Below are positions 58,847 to 64,000 of a stretch of DNA of 64,000 nt, in pieces. Each line of letters starts with the position of its first letter. Position 1 is the first letter of the stretch. This DNA is from Priestia filamentosa (lineage in GTDB: Bacteria > Bacillota > Bacilli > Bacillales > Bacillaceae_H). Below the pieces are notes generated by a model, which saw only the letters and a list, made by a program, of their open reading frames with translations, did not search any database and had not been told where the DNA came from. The stretch is taken from the NCBI RefSeq assembly GCF_900177535.1, contig NZ_FXAJ01000010.1:27253-91252 (forward strand), given 5' to 3'. Position numbers and translations under genes: made by a program.

Positions 58847-59308
58847 ATGAATAATGACAGTTTGCAAGAGCTAGTAGAAAAAGTCTCTATGGAATGCTTT
58901 GACAGAGCATTTGAACATCAGGCATATTTCAACAAACGACTTCGGACAACAGGGGGGCGCTATATACTTAATACACATCATATTGAGGTGAATTTTAAGT
59001 ATTATGAAGAGTTTGGAGAAGAGGAACTTATCGGTATTATTAAACATGAGCTATGTCATTATCACCTTCATCTGATGGGCAAAGGATATAAGCATGGAGA
59101 CCAAGAATTTAAAGCGTTACTAAAACAAGTTGGAGCTCCAAGATATTGTAGCTCACTTCCTTCTATTCAAAAGAAAAACAAGAATGTTTTTTACCGTTGT
59201 AAAGATTGCAATTATCTCTATAAAAGAAAGCGTAAAGTAGATATTACAAAATACCGATGTGGAAGATGCAAAGGTAGCCTTCTTCTTAAAAAAGGTATTG
59301 ACTCTTAA
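58847..59308 (+). CDS. SprT-like zinc protein (YdcK)
   Basis: 153 residues. Zinc-protease-like HExxH in IIKHELCHYHLHLMGKG (about residue 69) and a zinc ribbon C-terminus (CKDCNYLYKRKRKVD, CGRCKG). Bacterial SprT-like proteins have unclear function. AAAGGAGA ribosome site. Divergent from cmpA. Confidence 0.9.
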   Translation: MNNDSLQELVEKVSMECFDRAFEHQAYFNKRLRTTGGRYILNTHHIEVNFKYYEEFGEEELIGIIKHELCHYHLHLMGKGYKHGDQEFKALLKQVGAPRYCSSLPSIQKKNKNVFYRCKDCNYLYKRKRKVDITKYRCGRCKGSLLLKKGIDS

Positions 59309-59374
59309 AATAAACTATGCTAAATTTATGGAGTCGCTATTTCTAGGATAAGATTTTAGTTTGTGAAAAAAATG

Positions 59375-59403
59375 TTGACAAGCTAAGTTAGTTGGTATAT
59401 AAT
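59375..59403 (+). promoter_or_regulatory. Stable-RNA promoter of the tRNA cluster
   Basis: TTGACA, 17 bases, TATAAT: near-perfect sigma-A promoter, 22 bases before tRNA-Asn. Confidence 0.88.
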
Positions 59404-59425
59404 AAATAGCGTCTCATCATAATAT

Positions 59426-59500
59426 TCCACAGTAGCTCAGTGGTAGAGCTATCGGCTGTTAACCGATCGGTCGTAGGTTCGAATCCTACCTGTGGAGCCA
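59426..59500 (+). tRNA. tRNA-Asn (GTT)
   Basis: 75 nt, CCA encoded; anticodon GTT in CTGTTAACC; acceptor TCCACAG / CTGTGGA. Confidence 0.95.
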
Positions 59501-59503
59501 GAC

Positions 59504-59594
59504 GGGGAAGTACTCAAGTGGCTGAAGAGGCGCCCCTGCTAAGGGTGTAGGTCGCGCAAGCGGCGCGAGGGTTCAAATCCCTCCTTCTCCGCCA
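59504..59594 (+). tRNA. tRNA-Ser (GCT)
   Basis: 91 nt with long variable arm, CCA encoded; anticodon in CCTGCTAAGG. Confidence 0.94.
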
Positions 59595-59606
59595 TATTTC
59601 TTATAT

Positions 59607-59678
59607 GGCCCGTTGGTCAAGCGGTTAAGACACCGCCCTTTCACGGCGGTAACACGGGTTCGAATCCCGTACGGGTCA
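59607..59678 (+). tRNA. tRNA-Glu (TTC)
   Basis: 72 nt, no CCA in the DNA; anticodon in CCTTTCACG; acceptor GGCCCGT / ACGGGTC. Confidence 0.94.
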
Positions 59679-59752
59679 CTTTTATAATATTTGATGTCGA
59701 TCATTCACCTTTTGAAGAAATAAAGGTCATCTCATCAAGTTATATCATCTTT

Positions 59753-59827
59753 TGGGCTATAGCCAAGCGGTAAGGCAACGGACTTTGACTCCGTCATGCG
59801 TTGGTTCGAATCCAGCTAGCCCAGCCA
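59753..59827 (+). tRNA. tRNA-Gln (TTG)
   Basis: 75 nt, CCA encoded; anticodon in ACTTTGACT. Confidence 0.94.
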
Positions 59828-59829
59828 TT

Positions 59830-59905
59830 GAGCCATTAGCTCAGTTGGTAGAGCATCTGACTTTTAATCAGAGGGTCGAAGGTTCGAGTCCTTCATGGCT
59901 CACCA
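59830..59905 (+). tRNA. tRNA-Lys (TTT)
   Basis: 76 nt, CCA encoded; anticodon in ACTTTTAAT. Confidence 0.95.
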
Positions 59906-59931
59906 TTTTTGTGTGAGTAACAATAGCATAC

Positions 59932-60014
59932 GCGGGTGTGGCGGAATTGGCAGACGCGCTAGACTTAGGATCTAGTGTCTTTATGACGTGGGGGTTCAAG
60001 TCCCTTCACCCGCA
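59932..60014 (+). tRNA. tRNA-Leu (TAG)
   Basis: 83 nt, long variable arm, no CCA in the DNA; anticodon in ACTTAGGAT. Confidence 0.93.
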
Positions 60015-60031
60015 TTCATTTTTCAACACTT

Positions 60032-60115
<84 letters not shown>

Positions 60116-60117
60116 TC

Positions 60118-60153
60118 AAAAATACCAAAGGTTTAAACCTTTGGTATTTTTTT
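60118..60153 (+). terminator. Terminator of the tRNA cluster
   Basis: AAAATACCAAAGGTT / AACCTTTGGTATTTT, T-run. Confidence 0.9.
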
Positions 60154-60431
60154 ATGGTCTTTTTTGTTTAGCAAATTGGGAAACTTTAATTAGAGTTTGA
60201 GCAGGCTCTCTAATATATATAAGTAAGGATTCCGAGACTTCCCATTCTTGTTAAGGGAACTTCTTCAACACTAACTTTGTGAAATCCGAAATGATTTAAA
60301 ACTTTTTCTATAGTTTTCTCTGTAACAAAACGCACAGCTTTCCTCCCTAACACATTTATATAAAACTCTACTGTTTGTTCAATATTGTTTACAATTGAAA
60401 TGAGATGGTGAAGCTTCTTTGTCAAAATCAT
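60152..60431 (-). pseudogene. Decayed VOC (glyoxalase-like) family gene
   Basis: Minus-strand frame from ATG 60431 starts like a VOC protein (KLHHLISIVNNIEQTVEFY) but lacks about 30 residues after VLGRKAVRF, then continues with VLNHFGFHKVSVEEVPLTRMGSLGIL. It stops early at 60210; the next frame completes the end IYIREPAQTLIKVSQFAK to a stop at 60152. So one internal deletion and one frameshift. The remaining ends match the SIYIRDPDxNLIE-type close of the family. Confidence 0.75.
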
Positions 60432-60460
60432 TTATCTCTACTTCATACTAGAGTATAAGC

Positions 60461-60808
60461 TTATGTGCTTAACTGTGAAGAGGTAGAGAGAGGATATCCA
60501 TTGTACTGAATAGGTGCAAAAACTTGAATGTCATCTGCTACATAAGGGAGAACCGAAGCGGTTGTGGTGAAAATACCACTATTATTTGTTAATAAAGAAT
60601 CAGAATCAAAGTTAAGCGAGTTGGAGGAATCTCTTAACGCTACTTTCACATTTTTTAAGGGGATTTTATTGTAAGAAACTCTGCCGACAATTTTTAACTG
60701 TGTATCTTCCGTCTCAGAAATTTGTAGAGTAATATCAGGAAATTCCCTTATAATCTTCGGAGGGATTCGCGGGACTTTACCTCCACACCTGCACCTCTTT
60801 TTGGCCAT
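60461..60808 (-). CDS. Hypothetical protein with CxC N-terminus and Ig-like body
   Basis: 115 residues from ATG 60808, behind AAGGAAGTG. Starts MAKKRCRCGG, then a Pro-rich stretch (KVPRIPPKII), then a beta-rich region LKIVGRVSYNKIPLKNVKVALRD ... NSGIFTTTASVLPY that looks like an Ig-like or transthyretin-like fold. No signal peptide. I do not recognise the family; a spore-coat or surface role is possible but only a guess. Confidence 0.55.
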   Translation of the reverse strand: MAKKRCRCGGKVPRIPPKIIREFPDITLQISETEDTQLKIVGRVSYNKIPLKNVKVALRDSSNSLNFDSDSLLTNNSGIFTTTASVLPYVADDIQVFAPIQYNGYPLSTSSQLST

Positions 60809-61049
60809 GATCGTCACTTCCTTACAAATGCCTATAAAATAAAGGAGGTAAACCTCTTTATCTTTCTATGAAGAAAAGAGGGAGAGTGCTACAGTAGAGA
60901 TAAGAAAAAGTAAAGCTAATTTGAAGAGCTCTTTCTAAATATAGAGTTGTTAAAATTTGCACAATCTAAGAATAAAGCCTCTTTCTGTAATCGACTATAA
61001 TATGGTAAATTCCTGTAGGGTTGAAAATGATACAGGAGGAGATGTGAAA

Positions 61050-62069
61050 ATGCAAGTAAAAGAGGTATTTTTTATTAGATGCATTTCGTGTTTAAGTGTT
61101 GTTATGATTCATGTGTTAGGAATTACAATGCATAGTACATCATCTATGTTAGTGACGTTATTAATGTTTAGTACTCCATCATTCATCTTTATTTCTGAGT
61201 TTTTACTTTCCTATTCATATCCAAATGGAACACCAAAAGGTTTTTTACTAAAGAGAATACAGTTTATTTTTTTACCATTCCTTTTTGTCGCCTTTATTGA
61301 TGCTGTTATGATGTCTAGTTTAGGGGGGAATGCGACACTACTATCATTTCTACAAAGAATAAGCGCTAACATCTTTCTTGGTAATTTCATCGGGTACTTC
61401 ATCCTTATCATCTTCCAGTTTTACTTATTGCATATTTTCTTTCATCAAATACTCCAGCGGATTTCTGCTAAGTTTGTTCTGTCTATAGCGTTTTTGGTTA
61501 ATGGAGGATACCTTACTTTTGTAACGTTTATAGATATTCCTTCTTTTGGACCTAACCCAATCTTTCCGATTTCTTGGATTCCTTTCGTAGGATGGGTTTT
61601 CTATTTTTGTCTTGCTTACTATTGCGGACAAAATTATAAGGGATTCATTTCTTTATTAGATCAATATCGTTATATCGTGTATGGTATTGCAGCTTTATCA
61701 GCCTTTATGATTTTAAATAATACGTATTTTGGTTTCTTTGAAGTATCATCGAAAAGGCCTGATATTCTTCTATACACAACAAGTATAATCTTTTTACTTT
61801 TCCATCTGTTCTCAAAAGTTTCAAAAGTACCTTATATTATCATGACAATTAGTAATTACTCTTTCTCCATTTATTTATTTCATGTGTATTTCTTAGGGAT
61901 AGGGCTTACGATTTTAAATAGTTTTACAGAAATACAAAATTCACTAAGCCTTATGGTTATTTATAGCTTTTCAATTGTTGGCCCAATGATGTTATCGTGG
62001 GTTTTTAACCATTTTAAATATGGATATATGTTTGTTGGGAAGATCTATAAACCAAAACAGAGTCAATGA
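61050..62069 (+). CDS. Acyltransferase-3 family membrane protein
   Basis: 339 residues, about ten membrane helices. EVFFIRCISCLSVVMIHVLGI holds the family Arg and His; GTPKGFLLKRIQFIFLPFLFVAF and the final YSFSIYLFHVYFLGIGLTIL follow. Likely modifies a surface sugar. ATG 61050 ten bases after AGGAGG; GTG 61044 is the alternative. Only distantly like the gene at 31830. Confidence 0.85.
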   Translation: MQVKEVFFIRCISCLSVVMIHVLGITMHSTSSMLVTLLMFSTPSFIFISEFLLSYSYPNGTPKGFLLKRIQFIFLPFLFVAFIDAVMMSSLGGNATLLSFLQRISANIFLGNFIGYFILIIFQFYLLHIFFHQILQRISAKFVLSIAFLVNGGYLTFVTFIDIPSFGPNPIFPISWIPFVGWVFYFCLAYYCGQNYKGFISLLDQYRYIVYGIAALSAFMILNNTYFGFFEVSSKRPDILLYTTSIIFLLFHLFSKVSKVPYIIMTISNYSFSIYLFHVYFLGIGLTILNSFTEIQNSLSLMVIYSFSIVGPMMLSWVFNHFKYGYMFVGKIYKPKQSQ

Positions 62070-62094
62070 CGTAACACAGTCTCTATGTAGCTAT

Positions 62095-62132
62095 AAAAAG
62101 AGCCGCTTATTTGAAATAAACGGCTCTTTTTT
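62095..62132. terminator. Shared convergent terminator
   Basis: AAAAAGAGCCG / CGGCTCTTTTTT. Confidence 0.88.
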
Positions 62133-62589
62133 ATCTTGATATTTCATTGATTGTCTCTTCCCATCGTTGGATGACTTCTTCTGGATTATCTAAATTTATT
62201 TTTACTCCAGAAGTAATAGAAGCATATTTAGCTCTATCTTCACGTATGTTTTCAACTTTTCCAATAAAGCGTTCTCGTTTGTACTTAGCGAGATGGAGTA
62301 GTGGAAGCTGTTTGAGGGAGAGTTTAATATAGTAGGCTTTTCCTTGAAAGAAAAAAACAAGAGTTGCTTTTTTTGAACGGATGATGTTCTTTGTTGTAGT
62401 CGTTTCTGGCCAAAGTCCAAGGTAAACTTCCTGTGCATTTTTTGCTACAATCTCACCAACGCTAATCATTGCGGTATGTGGCCAGTTCTCTTCGTCTATT
62501 GTGAGAAGCATGAATGCTTCATGTTGTTTATTATCAAGTTTTTTTCCGTTTAATAATTCTAAGACTTCTAATGACAATTCCTTCTTCAT
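62131..62589 (-). CDS. Pyridoxamine 5'-phosphate oxidase-like FMN-binding protein
   Basis: 152 residues from ATG 62589, behind GGAGG. Split-barrel PNPOx-like fold: AFMLLTIDEENWPHTAMISVGEI (FMN loop), TTKNIIRSKKATLVFFFQGKAYYIKL. Lies 25 bases after the ubiX-type gene, so probably one operon. May use or hold flavin. Substrate unknown. Confidence 0.78.
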   Translation of the reverse strand: MKKELSLEVLELLNGKKLDNKQHEAFMLLTIDEENWPHTAMISVGEIVAKNAQEVYLGLWPETTTTKNIIRSKKATLVFFFQGKAYYIKLSLKQLPLLHLAKYKRERFIGKVENIREDRAKYASITSGVKINLDNPEEVIQRWEETINEISR

Positions 62590-62614
62590 AAGTAAAACCT
62601 CCATTATCAAAAGG

Positions 62615-63181
62615 TTAGTTGTTTTTAATTCCTTCCCATCTCTTAGCATCAGGAAGGCAAATATTAAACTGATCAAGAGCTCTAAATACAATATGGTTAA
62701 TAATATCGTTAATGCTTTGAGGATGATTATAGAAAGCAGGCATTGGGGGGAATATGATGGTTCCCATACGTGACAACGCTAGCATATTTTCAAGGTGAAT
62801 ATCATTTAGTGGTGTTTCACGAGTCATTAATAGTAATTTTTTTCGTTCTTTTAATATCACATCTGCTGCTCGCGTTACGAGATTATCTGCTAGGCCCATT
62901 CGGATGGAGGCTAAAGATTTCATACTGCAAGGAGCAATAATCATTCCATCAACTTGAAAAGAACCACTCGATATTTTAGCACCTAAGTCTTTTGGGGAAT
63001 ACGTATAGTCTGCAAGTGCTTCAACTTCTTTGGTAGTATAAGTAGTCTCTACATGAACTGTAGCTGAAGCCCACTGAGACATAACAAGATGTGTTTCAAT
63101 GTCTGTATTTTTTAAAAGCTCAAGGATGCGTATACCAAAAATTGCCCCTGTTGCACCTGTTATACCAATAATTAATCTCAT
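62615..63181 (-). CDS. UbiX/BsdB-type flavin prenyltransferase
   Basis: 188 residues; joins dimethylallyl phosphate to FMN to make the cofactor of UbiD-type decarboxylases. LIIGITGATGAIFGIRILELL, APCSMKSLASIRMGLADNLVTRAADV and TRETPLNDIHLENML are clear family motifs. AGAAAGGAGT ribosome site. In B. subtilis bsdB is next to its decarboxylase bsdC; here no ubiD-type gene follows. Confidence 0.93.
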   Translation of the reverse strand: MRLIIGITGATGAIFGIRILELLKNTDIETHLVMSQWASATVHVETTYTTKEVEALADYTYSPKDLGAKISSGSFQVDGMIIAPCSMKSLASIRMGLADNLVTRAADVILKERKKLLLMTRETPLNDIHLENMLALSRMGTIIFPPMPAFYNHPQSINDIINHIVFRALDQFNICLPDAKRWEGIKNN

Positions 63182-63631
63182 GTTCTGACTCCTTTCTTTA
63201 CAGGATAACGTGGTATAAACTAATTATACAGTGCTCCTCATTTTATTAAAAATATCTATAAAATGTATATATAATACCAGCAGAGTATATTAAAAATTCA
63301 AGCAGCCTTCTATCTAGTAGAAGGAAGGGTGATTTAAAATATAATATTTTTTTAAAATACTTTTAGAAAGTGTTGACACATAAAAGAAGAGTTGGTATTA
63401 TTAATGACGTTGCTTCTTTAAAAAGCTTTTCAGAAAACGAAAGGAACTAATTTAAAGAACAAACAAACTAAAAATACTTTTTAAAAAAAGTATTGACATA
63501 ACAAAATGGTTTTGGTAAGATGATTAATGTCGCTTCTAAGGAAGTGATGTGAAATGATTAAAACAACTAAAAAAGTTGTTGACAACAAAACCGAAAGATG
63601 ATAAGATGATTAAGTCGCTTATTTAAGAAAT
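63182..63631 (+). promoter_or_regulatory. Three tandem stable-RNA promoters
   Basis: P1 TTGACA-N17-TATTAT (63373-63401), P2 TTGACA-N17-TAAGAT (63493-63521) and P3 TTGACA-N17-TAAGAT (63579-63607), each followed by a related start region (TTAATGACGTTGCTTC, TTAATGTCGCTTC, TTAAGTCGCTTA). A hairpin CCTTCTA / TAGAAGG is at 63307-63325. They drive the tRNAs and, most likely, an rRNA operon beyond the window. Confidence 0.88.
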
Positions 63632-63708
63632 GCGCCCGTAGCTCAATTGGATAGAGCGTTTGACTACGGATCAAAAGGTTATGGGTTCGACTCCTATCGG
63701 GCGCGCCA
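63632..63708 (+). tRNA. tRNA-Arg (ACG)
   Basis: 77 nt, CCA encoded; anticodon in ACTACGGAT; acceptor GCGCCCG / CGGGCGC. Confidence 0.95.
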
Positions 63709-63730
63709 TTTATAAAATAAAGTCATCTGA

Positions 63731-63807
63731 CGGGAAGTAGCTCAGCTTGGTAGAGCACATGGTTTGGGACCATGGGGTCGCAGGTTCGAATCCTGTCTTC
63801 CCGACCA
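63731..63807 (+). tRNA. tRNA-Pro (TGG)
   Basis: 77 nt, CCA encoded; anticodon in TTTGGGAC. Probable sensor tRNA of the proBA T-box. Confidence 0.95.
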
Positions 63808-63826
63808 GGAGCAACTTCAAAAAGAT

Positions 63827-63900
63827 GCGGGTGTAGTTTAGTGGTAAAACCTCAGCCTTCCAAGCTGATGTCGTGAGTTCGATTCTCATCACCCGCTCCA
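63827..63900 (+). tRNA. tRNA-Gly (TCC)
   Basis: 74 nt, CCA encoded; anticodon in CTTCCAAG. Confidence 0.95.
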
Positions 63901-64000
63901 ATTATATTGACCTTTGAAAACTGAACAAAATACGTCAACGTTAATTCTATTTTATTTTTAAAACAACGTTTCTTATTAGAAACAAAAAGCTATGGACATC
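63901..64000 (+). other. Probable leader of an rRNA operon
   Basis: CTTTGAAAACTGAAC and CGTCAACGTTAATT resemble 16S leader sequences in Bacillaceae, with a small hairpin GTTTC / GAAAC (about 63968-63983). The 16S gene itself would lie past the window end. Confidence 0.6.

Noticed and set aside
62501..62773. Plus-strand 90-residue frame across ubiX and the PNPOx gene
   Set aside because: Antisense to two clear genes and without ribosome site.
63710..63901. Minus-strand 63-residue frame over tRNA-Pro and tRNA-Gly
   Set aside because: Reads through two tRNA genes in antisense; the familiar GKTGFEPATPWSQ-type peptide is a known false tRNA-antisense translation.

Overview
The window looks like a piece of the chromosome of a spore-forming, low-GC member of the Bacillaceae. 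It is AT-rich, uses strong AGGAGG-type ribosome binding sites and many TTG/GTG starts, and carries sporulation genes (spo0M-like, cmpA, rsbX/sigB). Its right half follows the Bacillus subtilis gene order ddl-murF-cshA-rhomboid-acpS-ydcC-alr-ndoAI-ndoA-rsbR/S/T/U/V/W-sigB-rsbX-tex-cmpA-sprT-like-tRNAs. The exact genus is not certain; something near Priestia or Bacillus is my guess.

Left part (1-19 kb) is a mosaic of metabolic, stress and transport genes: an acid-sugar pathway (DUF1537 kinase cut by the window edge plus a beta-hydroxyacid dehydrogenase) with a divergent GntR/FCD regulator; a MarR regulator with a broken partner gene; manganese catalase; heme O synthase; MarC; an aminotransferase; an alpha/beta hydrolase; a SAP-domain protein behind a LexA box; a glutamate-type permease; a divergent, Fur-boxed siderophore uptake locus without its ATPase; MerR plus DUF4870; a 2-hydroxyacid dehydrogenase; and a frameshifted acetyltransferase.

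Middle part (19-41 kb): a mannitol operon (mtlA with fused IICBA, mtlR, mtlD), a 14-TM drug exporter, a lone TerF-like vWA protein, a YocH-like LysM/3D wall protein with a large Ala/Gln/Glu minisatellite, an InhA-type M6 protease, an acyltransferase-3, a carotenoid desaturase remnant, spo0M, acetolactate decarboxylase, a T-box controlled proBA operon, aspartase, and a MerR/MFS pair.

Right part (41-64 kb): cell-wall precursor genes (ddl, murF, alr), RNA helicase cshA, uvsE in the place where B. subtilis has ydbS-ydbT, rhomboid, acpS, ydcC, the NdoAI/NdoA toxin-antitoxin pair, and the complete rsbR-S-T-U-V-W-sigB-rsbX stress operon with a textbook internal sigma-B promoter. Then come tex, the 37-residue CmpA gene on the opposite strand, a SprT-like gene, seven tRNAs, a decayed VOC gene, a second acyltransferase, a ubiX/PNPOx pair, three tandem stable-RNA promoters, three more tRNAs and what looks like the leader of an rRNA operon running off the window.

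No prophage, transposase, CRISPR array or clear new defence system is visible. The most interesting non-routine signals are a large imperfect inverted repeat over the start of the manganese catalase gene, helically phased operators before the GntR regulator, a LexA box before the SAP/DUF6434 gene, an orphan terminator with a T-box-like motif before merR, the YocH minisatellite, and five decayed genes in an otherwise ordinary core region.
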